DNA of 64,000 bases from Geodermatophilaceae bacterium URHB0062 (GTDB lineage Bacteria; Actinomycetota; Actinomycetes; Mycobacteriales; Geodermatophilaceae), in assembly GCA_000620185.1 (NCBI GenBank), contig JHVO01000009.1, positions 248,001-312,000 on the forward strand, read 5' to 3'. Both the position numbers and the translations under genes were made by a program. A model generated the notes under the pieces. The model searched no databases and had not been told where the DNA came from. It was given only the letters and a program-made list of their open reading frames with translations. Every line of letters begins with the position of its first letter. Within the stretch, counting starts at the first letter, position 1. This document shows, in pieces, positions 8,710 to 16,476 of the stretch.

Positions 8710-9477
8710 GTGGACCCGAGCACAGCGCGGCCCCTGCAGGTGACGGTGTGGGGAGAGGGTCGCCACGAGCAGACCGAGCCGGGCGTGGCGCGTCGTTACC
8801 CCGACGGCATGCACGGGGCGGTCGCCAACGCGATCCGGCAGCACCTCGGCGAGGGCGCCCGGGTGCGCACCGCCGTCCTCGACGACCCCGACCAGGGGCT
8901 GCCCGCGTCGGTCCTCGACACCACCGACGTGCTCACGTGGTGGGGGCACTGCGCCCACGACGAGGTGGACGACGCCCTGGCCGAACGCGTGCACGCGCGC
9001 GTGCTGGCCGGCATGGGGCTCGTGGTCCTGCACTCGGCCCACCACTCGAAGATCTTCAAGCGGCTCATGGGCACCACCTGCAATCTCCTGTGGCGCAACG
9101 AGGGCGACCGGGAGCTCGTGTGGACCGTCGACCCCTCGCACCCGATCGCAGCCGGCGTCCCCAACCCGATCGTGATCCCGGAGCAGGAGATGTACGGCGA
9201 GTACTTCGACATCCCGGCGCCCGACGAGCTGGTGTTCGTCAGCTCCTTCACGGGCGGAGAGGTCTTTCGCAGCGGCTGCACCTTCCGGCGGGGCCACGGG
9301 AAGGTCGTCTACTTCAGCCCGGGCGACCAGGACTACCCCGTCTACCACCATCCCGACGTCCGGCGGGTCCTCGCCAACTCCGTCGCGTGGAGTGCACCAC
9401 GCGGCGAGCTACGGGGGCTGCCACCGGTCGACTTCGCCGCGACCGGCTGGTTCGAGCCGAGGGCCTTCCTCGGGTGA
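8710..9477 (+). CDS. ThuA-like trehalose-utilisation family protein
   Basis: A 255-residue protein closer to rhizobial ThuA itself than the leftward homologue. It starts [34 protein letters not shown], then has [32 protein letters not shown] and [22 protein letters not shown]. The GTG start at 8710-8712 has AGAGAGG upstream; longer frames run into the operator region. It is transcribed away from the rest of the catabolic cluster but shares its divergent control region. ThuA is implicated in processing 3-keto-trehalose in Sinorhizobium; the same role here is inference. The UgpC-type ATPase gene follows after 106 bases. Confidence 0.85.
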   Translation: MDPSTARPLQVTVWGEGRHEQTEPGVARRYPDGMHGAVANAIRQHLGEGARVRTAVLDDPDQGLPASVLDTTDVLTWWGHCAHDEVDDALAERVHARVLAGMGLVVLHSAHHSKIFKRLMGTTCNLLWRNEGDRELVWTVDPSHPIAAGVPNPIVIPEQEMYGEYFDIPAPDELVFVSSFTGGEVFRSGCTFRRGHGKVVYFSPGDQDYPVYHHPDVRRVLANSVAWSAPRGELRGLPPVDFAATGWFEPRAFLG

Positions 9478-9583
9478 GCCGCAGCCGCCGCCGGAGCGAC
9501 CTGCCCCGTCCTCCCGCAGCACCTCGCCATCCAGAACGACGGATCGCCCGGCACGTTCCTGCCGGTGAAGGGATGTACCGGTC

Positions 9584-10666
9584 ATGGCTTCAGTGAGGTT
9601 CGACAACGCCCAGCGGATCTACCCCGGCAGCGACACCCCGGCCGTGGACCACCTCGACCTCGACATCGAGGACGGCGAATTCATGGTCCTCGTCGGCCCG
9701 TCCGGCTGCGGGAAGTCGACCAGCCTCCGGATGCTCGCGGGGCTGGAGGACGTCGACGAGGGCGACATCTTCATCGGCGACCGGAACGTGACGCTGATGC
9801 CCCCCAAGAAGCGCGACATCGCGATGGTGTTCCAGAACTACGCGCTCTATCCGCACATGAGCGTCGCCGAGAACATGGCCTTCTCCTTGAAGATGGCGGG
9901 CTTCGGCAAGGAGGCCCGCACGAGCCGGGTCCTCGAGGCGGCCAAGGTCCTCGGCCTCGACCAGTACCTCGACCGGAAGCCGAAGGCGCTGTCCGGCGGC
10001 CAGCGCCAGCGGGTGGCCATGGGGCGAGCGATCGTCCGGCAGCCGCAGGTGTTCTGCATGGACGAGCCGCTGTCGAACCTCGACGCCAAGCTGCGCGTGT
10101 CCACGCGCACCCAGATCGCCGCCCTGCAGCAACGCCTCGGGATCACCACGGTCTACGTCACCCACGACCAGGTGGAGGCGATGACCATGGGCGATCGGGT
10201 GGCGGTCATGCGGGACGGGGTGCTCCAGCAGGTCGACACACCGCTGAACCTCTACGACCGGCCGGCCAATCTGTTCGTCGCCGGCTTCATCGGCTCACCG
10301 TCGATGAACCTGCTGCCCGCCGTCGCGGGTCCGGACGGCGCGCGCATCGGCGACTATCGCGTACCGATCGACCGGACGGCGGCGGCGAGGAGCAGCGGCG
10401 ACATCACCGTCGGGGTGCGTCCGGAGGCCTGGCGTGTGGCGGGCGAGGGCGAGACCGGTCTCCCGGTCACGGTGAGCGTCATCGAGGAGCTCGGTGCCGA
10501 CGGCTTCCTGTACGGGACGACGGAGGTCGACGGCGCCGTCCACGACGTCGTCGTGCGCCTCGACGAGCGCCGGACGGTGGAGAAGGGTGCGACCGTCCAC
10601 GTGACCACGAACCCCGCGAGGGTGCACGTGTTCGAGACGGCCACCGGGGAACGGCTCTCCGCCTAG
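9584..10666 (+). CDS. ugpC: Sugar ABC transporter ATP-binding protein (UgpC/MsmK/SugC type)
   Basis: A 360-residue ATPase of the carbohydrate-uptake-1 class. It has Walker A GPSGCGKST, Q-loop FQNYALYPHMSV, signature LSGGQRQRVAMGRA, Walker B VFCMDEPLSNLDAKLR and H-loop VYVTHDQVEAM, followed by a C-terminal regulatory domain of about 120 residues with VGVRPEAWRV. Start ATG 9584 is preceded by AAGGGATG. No permease or solute-binding gene adjoins it, so it may be a shared ATPase serving several sugar importers, as MsiK does in Streptomyces. Its partners may lie left of the window with the catabolic operon. Symbol is by family type. Confidence 0.88.
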   Translation: MASVRFDNAQRIYPGSDTPAVDHLDLDIEDGEFMVLVGPSGCGKSTSLRMLAGLEDVDEGDIFIGDRNVTLMPPKKRDIAMVFQNYALYPHMSVAENMAFSLKMAGFGKEARTSRVLEAAKVLGLDQYLDRKPKALSGGQRQRVAMGRAIVRQPQVFCMDEPLSNLDAKLRVSTRTQIAALQQRLGITTVYVTHDQVEAMTMGDRVAVMRDGVLQQVDTPLNLYDRPANLFVAGFIGSPSMNLLPAVAGPDGARIGDYRVPIDRTAAARSSGDITVGVRPEAWRVAGEGETGLPVTVSVIEELGADGFLYGTTEVDGAVHDVVVRLDERRTVEKGATVHVTTNPARVHVFETATGERLSA

Positions 10667-10784
10667 CGCGTCGGCTCCGCACCGTCGGGCGGGTCGCGGC
10701 ACTCGCATCGACGGCCCCGGACTCACAGCGGGTGTTCAGGCGGCTCCGGGCCGCAACGCAGTTCGGTTGTCGATCTTTGCTCGC

Positions 10785-12029
10785 ATGGCCCCCGTACTCG
10801 ACGTCGTCGTGCCGGTGCACAACGAGGAAGCCGACCTCGAACCGTGCCTGCGCCGCCTGCACGCGCACCTCACCGAGCACCTTCCCTACCCCTTCCGCAT
10901 CACCGTCGCGGAGAACGCCAGCACCGACGCGACCGGGGAGATCGCCTCCCGGGTCGCCGCCGAGCTCGGTGACGTCGACGTCCTGGTCCTGACCCAACCG
11001 GGCCGGGGACGCGCGCTGCGCACCGCCTGGCTCCGCTCGGACGCCGACGTGCTCGTCTACATGGACGTCGACCTGTCGACCGACCTGGCCGCGCTCCTCC
11101 CCCTCGTCGCACCACTGATCAGCGGCCACTCCGACCTGGCCATCGGCACCCGGCTGTCGCCGTCCTCGCGCGTGGTCCGCGGGCTCAAGCGTGAGGTGAT
11201 CTCCCGCAGCTACAACCTGCTGCTGCGCCGGACGCTGGCGACGTCGCTGTCGGACGCGCAGTGCGGGTTCAAGGCCATCCGCGCCGACGTGGCGCGGCGG
11301 TTGCTGCCGCTGGTCGAGGACACCGGCTGGTTCTTCGACACCGAACTGCTGGTGCTCGCCGAGCGGTCGGGCCTGCGGATCCACGAGGTGCCCGTCGACT
11401 GGATCGACGACCCGGACAGCCGGGTGGACATCGTGGCCACCGCCCGCGCGGACCTGGCCGGCATCGCCCGGATGCTGCGCGCGTTCGCCGGAGGCCGGCT
11501 GCCCGTGGCGGACCTGCGCGCCCAGATCGGCCGCCGCCCGCTTCCCGATCCCGTGCCCGGAGTGCCCGCCGGCCTGGTCGGCCAGCTGGTGCGCTTCGCC
11601 GTCATCGGCATGCTGTCCACCCTGGCCTACCTCGCGATCTTCGTGCTGCTCCGCGGATCGGTCGGCGCCCAGGCGGCGAACCTCAGCGCGCTGCTGCTCA
11701 CGGCCGTGGCCAACACCGCCGCGAACCGCCGGATCACCTTCGGCGTCCGCGGTGCGGCCGGTGCCGCGCGGGCGCAGTTCCAGGGTCTGGTCGTGTTCGC
11801 CCTGGGTCTGGGGCTGACCAGCGGCTCGCTGGCCGTGCTGCACGCCGTCGACCCAGCCCCCGCGCGGTCGACCGAAGTCCTGCTGCTGGTCGCCGCCAAC
11901 GCCGCCGCGACCCTGTTGCGCTTCCTGCTCCTCCGCGGCTGGGTGTTCCGCACCCGGCGCACTCCCGCACGCCTGCCCACCCCTGCCGACGGCACCCCCG
12001 CCGTGCTCGAGATGGAGACCGCCCGATGA
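10785..12029 (+). CDS. Bifunctional GT2 glycosyltransferase / GtrA flippase-like protein
   Basis: A 414-residue fusion. Residues 1-240 form a dolichyl-phosphate-mannose-synthase-like GT2 domain (LDVVVPVHNEEADLE, DVLVYMDVDLSTDLAAL with the DxD-type metal site, LSDAQCGFKAIR). From about residue 264 a GtrA module with four hydrophobic helices begins (LVRFAVIGMLSTLAYLAIFVLL). Such proteins transfer a sugar to a polyprenyl phosphate and help present it across the membrane. The stop overlaps the next gene's ATG by four bases, and that gene is a GT39-type transferase that would use the lipid-linked sugar; the pair resembles ykcC/ykcB of Bacillus. An alternative TTG start lies six codons upstream. 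Confidence 0.88.
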   Translation: MAPVLDVVVPVHNEEADLEPCLRRLHAHLTEHLPYPFRITVAENASTDATGEIASRVAAELGDVDVLVLTQPGRGRALRTAWLRSDADVLVYMDVDLSTDLAALLPLVAPLISGHSDLAIGTRLSPSSRVVRGLKREVISRSYNLLLRRTLATSLSDAQCGFKAIRADVARRLLPLVEDTGWFFDTELLVLAERSGLRIHEVPVDWIDDPDSRVDIVATARADLAGIARMLRAFAGGRLPVADLRAQIGRRPLPDPVPGVPAGLVGQLVRFAVIGMLSTLAYLAIFVLLRGSVGAQAANLSALLLTAVANTAANRRITFGVRGAAGAARAQFQGLVVFALGLGLTSGSLAVLHAVDPAPARSTEVLLLVAANAAATLLRFLLLRGWVFRTRRTPARLPTPADGTPAVLEMETAR

Positions 12030-14065
12030 CGACCACCCTGCCCACCGCTCCCCCCGTCCCCCCGGGGGAAACCGCACCGCCACCCGCCTCCCGACGTCCC
12101 TCCCGGGTCAGGGGGTTCGTGCGCGGCCGGGACGGCGATCCGCGCTGGGTCCGGCCCTCGCTGCTGGGGCTGCTCGCCGCGACCGGCCTGCTGTACCTCT
12201 GGGACCTCTCGGCCTCGGGCTGGGCCAACGCCTTCTACTCGGCCGCCGTGCAGGCCGGATCGCAGAGCTGGGAGGCGTTCTTCTACGGCTCGTCGGACGC
12301 CGCCAACTCGATCACCGTCGACAAGCCGCCGGTCTCGCTCTGGGTCATGGAGCTGTCAGTGCGGCTGTTCGGCCTGTCGTCGTGGTCGATCCTCGTGCCG
12401 GAGGCGCTCATGGGCGTCGCCACGGTGGGTGTCGTGTACCTGGCGGTCCGGCGGGTGGTCGGCCCCGGGGCCGGCCTGGTCGCCGGGACGGCGATGGCAC
12501 TCACGCCGGTCGCGGTGCTCATGTTCCGGTTCAACAACCCGGACGCTCTGCTGGTGCTGCTGCTCACCGTGGCCGCGTACGGGGTGACCCGGGCTGTCGA
12601 GAAGGCGAGCTGGACGTGGCTCGCCCTGGTGGGCGTGCTGATCGGCGTCGCGTTCCTCACCAAGATGCTGCAGGCACTGCTCGTCGTCCCCGGGTTCGCG
12701 CTGGTCTACCTGGTCGCCGCGCCGACCACCCTGGGCCGGCGGGTACGGCATCTGCTGGGAGCCGGGCTGGCGCTGCTGCTGTCGGCCGGCTGGTGGGTGG
12801 CGATCGTCGAACTGGTGCCCGAGTCGTGGCGGCCCTACATCGGCGGCTCGCAGAACAACTCCGTGTGGGAGCTGATCTGGGGCTACAACGGCCTGGGCCG
12901 GCTCACCGGCGACGAGACCGGCAGCGTCGGTGGCGGCGGCGGATGGGGCGAGACCGGCATCGGCCGGCTGTTCACCGCGGAGATCGGCGGCCAGGTGGCC
13001 TGGCTGCTGCCCGCGGCCCTCGCCCTCCTCGTCGCGGGCCTCGTCGCGGTCGGCCGCGCCCGACGCACCGACGTCCGCCGAGCGGCCCTGATCACCTGGG
13101 GCACGTGGCTGGTCGTCACGGGCATCGTCTTCAGCCTGATGGCCGGCATCTTCCACGCCTACTACACGGTCGCCCTGGCGCCGGCGATCGCGGCGCTCGT
13201 CGGCATCGGCGGCGGGTTGCTGTGGCAGCGGCGCGGCCTGCTGTGGGCGCGGATCGTGCTGGCAGCGACGCTCGCCGGCACGGTGCTGTGGTCGTGGATC
13301 CTGCTGTCCCGGTCCGCGGACTTCCTGCCGTGGCTGAAGTGGGTGCTGCTGGCCGGCGGGCTGGCGGCCGCCCTCGGGCTGCTGGTGGTCGACCGCGCCG
13401 GCCGGGCGGTCGCGGCCGCGGTGCTGGCCGTGGGGCTGATCGCCGGGGTCGCCGGACCCGCCGCGTACGCCGTGGACACCGCGACGACCGCCCACACGGG
13501 ATCCATCCCGAGCGCGGGACCGACCGTGGCGGGTGCGATGGGAGGCCCGGGCGGCGGGTTCCGCGGAGCCGGTGGCCCGCCGGCCGGTGGGTTCCCCGGC
13601 GGCTTCCAGGGCACGCGGCCGGGTACGACCGGCGGATTCCCCGGCGCTCCCGGGGGCGCCGCTGCGGACGGGTTCGGCGCCGCGCGCGGCGGCATGGGCG
13701 GACTGCTCGACGCCCAGGACGTGAGCAGCGACGTCGAGGCGGCCCTCTCCCAGGACGCGTCGTCCTACACCTGGGTTGCGGCGGCCGTCGGGGCCAACAG
13801 CGCGGCCGGCTACCAGCTGGCCACCGAGCTGCCGGTGATGCCGATCGGCGGCTTCAACGGCAGCGACCCCTCGCCCACGCTCGCGCAGTTCCAGGCCTAC
13901 GTCGAGAGCGGCCAGATCCACTGGTTCATCGGCGGCGGCATGGGGATGGGGTCGGACGGGGGCAGCAGCGCCGCTTCGGAGATCGCCACCTGGGTGACCG
14001 ACACCTTTCCCGCCCAGACCGTCGACGGCGTGACCCTGTACGACCTGACCCAGCCCGCGGGCTGA
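12026..14065 (+). CDS. GT39/ArnT-like membrane glycosyltransferase with a Gly-rich extracytoplasmic insert
   Basis: A 679-residue integral membrane protein of the PMT_2/ArnT superfamily. The first periplasmic loop carries the acidic motif region AANSITVDKPPVSLWVMELSVRLFG, where the aspartate is the presumed catalytic base. About a dozen hydrophobic segments follow up to residue 485. Residues 500-558 are an almost pure Gly/Pro/Phe/Ala linker, and the last 120 residues form a soluble domain (QDASSYTWVAAAVGANSAAGYQLATELPVMPIGGFNG) typical of actinobacterial and Bacillus YkcB-like proteins. It would take sugar from the lipid carrier made by the upstream GT2-GtrA protein. The acceptor is unknown. 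Confidence 0.87.
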   Translation: MTTTLPTAPPVPPGETAPPPASRRPSRVRGFVRGRDGDPRWVRPSLLGLLAATGLLYLWDLSASGWANAFYSAAVQAGSQSWEAFFYGSSDAANSITVDKPPVSLWVMELSVRLFGLSSWSILVPEALMGVATVGVVYLAVRRVVGPGAGLVAGTAMALTPVAVLMFRFNNPDALLVLLLTVAAYGVTRAVEKASWTWLALVGVLIGVAFLTKMLQALLVVPGFALVYLVAAPTTLGRRVRHLLGAGLALLLSAGWWVAIVELVPESWRPYIGGSQNNSVWELIWGYNGLGRLTGDETGSVGGGGGWGETGIGRLFTAEIGGQVAWLLPAALALLVAGLVAVGRARRTDVRRAALITWGTWLVVTGIVFSLMAGIFHAYYTVALAPAIAALVGIGGGLLWQRRGLLWARIVLAATLAGTVLWSWILLSRSADFLPWLKWVLLAGGLAAALGLLVVDRAGRAVAAAVLAVGLIAGVAGPAAYAVDTATTAHTGSIPSAGPTVAGAMGGPGGGFRGAGGPPAGGFPGGFQGTRPGTTGGFPGAPGGAAADGFGAARGGMGGLLDAQDVSSDVEAALSQDASSYTWVAAAVGANSAAGYQLATELPVMPIGGFNGSDPSPTLAQFQAYVESGQIHWFIGGGMGMGSDGGSSAASEIATWVTDTFPAQTVDGVTLYDLTQPAG

Positions 14066-14079
14066 GGAGGTTCTCGCCG

Positions 14080-14123
14080 GACGCTCCGACGCTGCCCACA
14101 GTGGTGGGCAGCGTCGGAGCGTC
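14080..14123. terminator. 20-bp perfect hairpin with 4-base loop between convergent genes
   Basis: Arms 14080-14099 and 14104-14123 are perfectly complementary, with loop AGTG at 14100-14103. The rightward glycosyltransferase ends 15 bases before it. The right arm contains two bases of the stop codon of the leftward acyl-CoA dehydrogenase (stop at 14122-14124). It should act as a bidirectional terminator despite lacking a U-tract. Overlap of the stem with a stop codon is unusual. Confidence 0.8.
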
Positions 14124-15321
14124 AGCGCTTGAGGGCGTACTCCTTGAGCAGGCCGCGGCTGATGATCGTCTTCTGGATCTCGCTGGTGCCCTCGCCGATG
14201 AGCAGGAACGGCGCCTCGCGCATGAGCCGCTCGATCTCGTACTCCTTGGAGTAGCCGTAGCCCCCGTGGATGCGGAAGGACTGGGTGGTCACCTCGGCGC
14301 AGTACTCGCTGGCCAGCAGCTTGGCCATGCCGGCCTCGACGTCGTTGCGCGAGCCTGCGTCCTTCAACCGGGCGGCCTTGACCATCAGCGCGTGCGCGGC
14401 CTCCACCTTGGTCGCCATCTCGGCGAGCTGGAAGGCGATGGCCTGGTGCTGGGCGATCGGCTTGCCGAAGGTCTCCCGCTGCTGCGCGTAGGCGATCGCC
14501 AGCTCGAAGGCCCGGATCGAGATCCCGCAGGCGCGGGCGGCCACGTTGACCCGGCCGACCTCGACGCCGTCCATCATCTGCGAGAAGCCGCGCCCCGGCG
14601 CCCCACCGAGGACGTCGTCGGCCTCGGCCCGGTAGCCGTCGAACACCAGCTCGGTGGTGTCGACGCCCTTGTAGCCCATCTTGTCGATCTTGCCCGGGAT
14701 GGTCAGGCCGGGCTTGACCTCGCCGAAGCCGGCCGGCTTCTCGACGAGGAACGTGGTGAGGTTCTGGTGGGCCTTCTCAGCGCCCTCGTCGGTGCGCACC
14801 AGCGCCGCGACCAGCGTCGAGCTGCCACCGTTCGTCAGCCACATCTTCTGGCCGTCGATGACGTAGCCGCCGTCGTCGGTACGGGTGGCCTTGGTGCGGA
14901 TGCCGGCCACGTCCGAGCCCAGCCCGGGCTCGGACATCGAGAACGCGCCGCGCACCTCACCGGTGGCCATGCGCGGCAGGAACCGCTCCTTCTGCTCCTG
15001 CGTGCCGTGCTGGATGATCATGTACGCGACGATGAAGTGGGTGTTGATGACGCCCGAGACGCTCATCCACCCGCGCGCGATCTCCTCGACCACCAGCGCG
15101 TAGGTCAGCAGCGACTCCCCCAGCCCGCCGAACTCCTCGGGGATGGTCAGCCCGAAGATGCCCAGTTCCTTGAGACCCTCGACGATCTCGGTCGGATAGA
15201 TGTCGCCGTGCTCGAGATCCTGAGCGTGCGGGATGATCTCCTTGTCGACGAAGCTCCGGACCGTCGACAGGATCTCGGTCTGGACGTCGGTCAGGTCCGC
15301 GGTCTGCGCGAGGCGGGTCAT
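14122..15321 (-). CDS. Acyl-CoA dehydrogenase, candidate methylsuccinyl-CoA dehydrogenase
   Basis: A 399-residue flavin acyl-CoA dehydrogenase. Visible motifs are FGLTIPEEFGGLGESLLTYALVVEEI, the flavin-binding stretch AFSMSEPGLGSDVAGIRTKA, the catalytic-glutamate region QSFRIHGGYGYSKEYEIERLMRE and a final GTSEIQKTIISRGLL. Start ATG 15319-15321 has AAGGAAGG upstream; a longer open frame is an artefact of GC-rich sequence. The gene lies 86 bases downstream of a beta-methylmalyl-CoA lyase-like gene. That pairing is typical of the ethylmalonyl-CoA pathway in actinobacteria, so methylsuccinyl-CoA is the most likely substrate. An ordinary short-branched-chain acyl-CoA dehydrogenase remains possible. 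Confidence 0.85.
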   Translation of the reverse strand: MTRLAQTADLTDVQTEILSTVRSFVDKEIIPHAQDLEHGDIYPTEIVEGLKELGIFGLTIPEEFGGLGESLLTYALVVEEIARGWMSVSGVINTHFIVAYMIIQHGTQEQKERFLPRMATGEVRGAFSMSEPGLGSDVAGIRTKATRTDDGGYVIDGQKMWLTNGGSSTLVAALVRTDEGAEKAHQNLTTFLVEKPAGFGEVKPGLTIPGKIDKMGYKGVDTTELVFDGYRAEADDVLGGAPGRGFSQMMDGVEVGRVNVAARACGISIRAFELAIAYAQQRETFGKPIAQHQAIAFQLAEMATKVEAAHALMVKAARLKDAGSRNDVEAGMAKLLASEYCAEVTTQSFRIHGGYGYSKEYEIERLMREAPFLLIGEGTSEIQKTIISRGLLKEYALKR

Positions 15322-15350
15322 GAAAGGCCTTCCTTCGATCGTCAGCGGAG

Positions 15351-15407
15351 CGGCCCCCTGCAGGGGCCCGCCGCGAGCGTGCGAGCGGTGGGGAGCAGGG
15401 GGTCCTT
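15351..15407 (-). repeat. Dispersed 3'-end repeat, GAGCGTGCGA family, copy 1
   Basis: This element fills the gap after the mcl stop codon (leftward orientation). On the + strand it reads CCCCTGCAGGGG, then CCGC-GAGCGTGCGA-GCGG, then GTGGGGAGCAGGGGGTCCTT. A second copy follows glgC (29513-29616) and a diverged third follows the EamA gene (16410-16476). The four-base stem around GAGCGTGCGA is CCGC/GCGG here and CCCC/GGGG in the glgC copy, so pairing is preserved although the bases differ. Probable function is termination or 3'-end protection. Confidence 0.65.
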
Positions 15408-16358
15408 CTACTCCGGGGCGGTGAAGGACGACGTCCGCTGCAGGCCGGCGGCCCGGCCCTTGCCGGCCACCACGAGCGCCATCTTGCGGCTGGCCTCGTC
15501 GATCATCTCGTCGCCGAGCATCGCCGAGCCCTTCTTCCCGCCCGCCTCGGACGTGTAGTACTCGTACGCGTCGAGGATCAGCTCGGCGTGGTCGTAGTCC
15601 TCCTGCGACGGCGCGTAGATCTCGTTGGCCGCGTCGATCTGGCCCGGGTGCAGCACCCACTTGCCGTCGAACCCGAGGACGGCGGACCGCTTGGCGACCT
15701 CCTCGAACGCGGGGACGTCGCGCACCTGGAGGAACGGGCCGTCGATGGCCTGCACGCCTCGGGCGCGGGCGGCCATGAGGATCTGCATGAGGATGTAGTG
15801 GAAGGGGTCGCCGGCGTAGTCGGGGTGCAGGGCGCCGACCACCAGCGACTTCATGTTGATGCTGGCCATGAAGTCGGCCGGGCCGAAGATGATCGTCTCG
15901 ATCCGCGGGCTGGCGAACGCGATGTCATTGACGTTGATCAGGCCCTGCGCCGTCTCGATCTGCGCCTCGATGCCGATCCGGCCCACCTCGAGGCCGTTGG
16001 CCTTCTCGATCTGGGTGAGCAGGAAGTCCAGCGCCCGCACCTGCGCGGCGTCGGCGACCTTCGGCAGCATGATGCAGTCGAGCTCCGCGCCCGCACCCTC
16101 GACGACCTCGATCACGTCGCGGTAGGTCCACTCGGTGGTCCAGTCGTTGACCCGGACCGTGCGGATCTTGTCGCCCCAGCCGCCCTCGTTGAGCGCCGCG
16201 ACGATGTTCTTGCGGGCACCGGGCTTGGCCAGCGGCGCGACCGCGTCCTCGATGTCGAGGAAGACCTGGTCGGCCGGCAACCCCTTGGCCTTCTCCAGGA
16301 AGCGCGGGTTGCTGCCCGGAACGGCGAGGTTGGAACGACGGGATCGGAGCTCGGCCAC
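15408..16358 (-). CDS. mcl: CoA ester lyase, L-malyl-CoA/beta-methylmalyl-CoA lyase type (HpcH/HpaI, CitE-like)
   Basis: A 316-residue TIM-barrel lyase. It has RRSNLAVPGSNPRFLEKA at the start, the metal/acidic cluster QVFLDIEDAVAPLAKP, CIMLPKVADAAQV, IEAQIETAQGLINVNDIAFAS with the magnesium-binding glutamate, and FGPADFMASINMKS. The extended C-terminus (YTSEAGGKKGSAMLGDEMIDEASRKMA) is the part that separates malyl-CoA/methylmalyl-CoA lyases of the ethylmalonyl-CoA pathway from CitE. From memory it closely resembles the Streptomyces pathway protein. It would split beta-methylmalyl-CoA into glyoxylate and propionyl-CoA. The crotonyl-CoA carboxylase and mutase genes are not in the window. Confidence 0.85.
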   Translation of the reverse strand: MAELRSRRSNLAVPGSNPRFLEKAKGLPADQVFLDIEDAVAPLAKPGARKNIVAALNEGGWGDKIRTVRVNDWTTEWTYRDVIEVVEGAGAELDCIMLPKVADAAQVRALDFLLTQIEKANGLEVGRIGIEAQIETAQGLINVNDIAFASPRIETIIFGPADFMASINMKSLVVGALHPDYAGDPFHYILMQILMAARARGVQAIDGPFLQVRDVPAFEEVAKRSAVLGFDGKWVLHPGQIDAANEIYAPSQEDYDHAELILDAYEYYTSEAGGKKGSAMLGDEMIDEASRKMALVVAGKGRAAGLQRTSSFTAPE

Positions 16359-16409
16359 GGGTCCTCCGCAGGGGATGGTCGGGAAATCCGGTTACCGGAG
16401 AGTAGCGAC

Positions 16410-16476
16410 GGCCCCCGAGGCCCCGTCGAGGGCACCGCCGAGAGCTTGCGGGCAGTGGAAGGGACGGGCCGTCTCC
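16410..16476 (-). repeat. Dispersed 3'-end repeat, GAGCGTGCGA family, diverged copy 2
   Basis: Between the EamA stop and the mcl start. It is best aligned to the glgC copy: GGCCCCCGAGG matches GGCCCCCTGCAGG, GAGGGCACCGCC matches CAGGGCACCGCC, and GAGCTTGCGGG with GTGGAAGGGACGGG matches GAGCGTGCGAG with GTGGGGAGGACGGG. It keeps the same orientation relative to the upstream stop codon as the other copies but has lost most of the small stem. Confidence 0.5.

Noticed and set aside
10479-12083. 534-residue minus-strand frame opposite the ATPase and GT2-GtrA genes
   Set aside because: Composition of an antisense shadow; no family motif.
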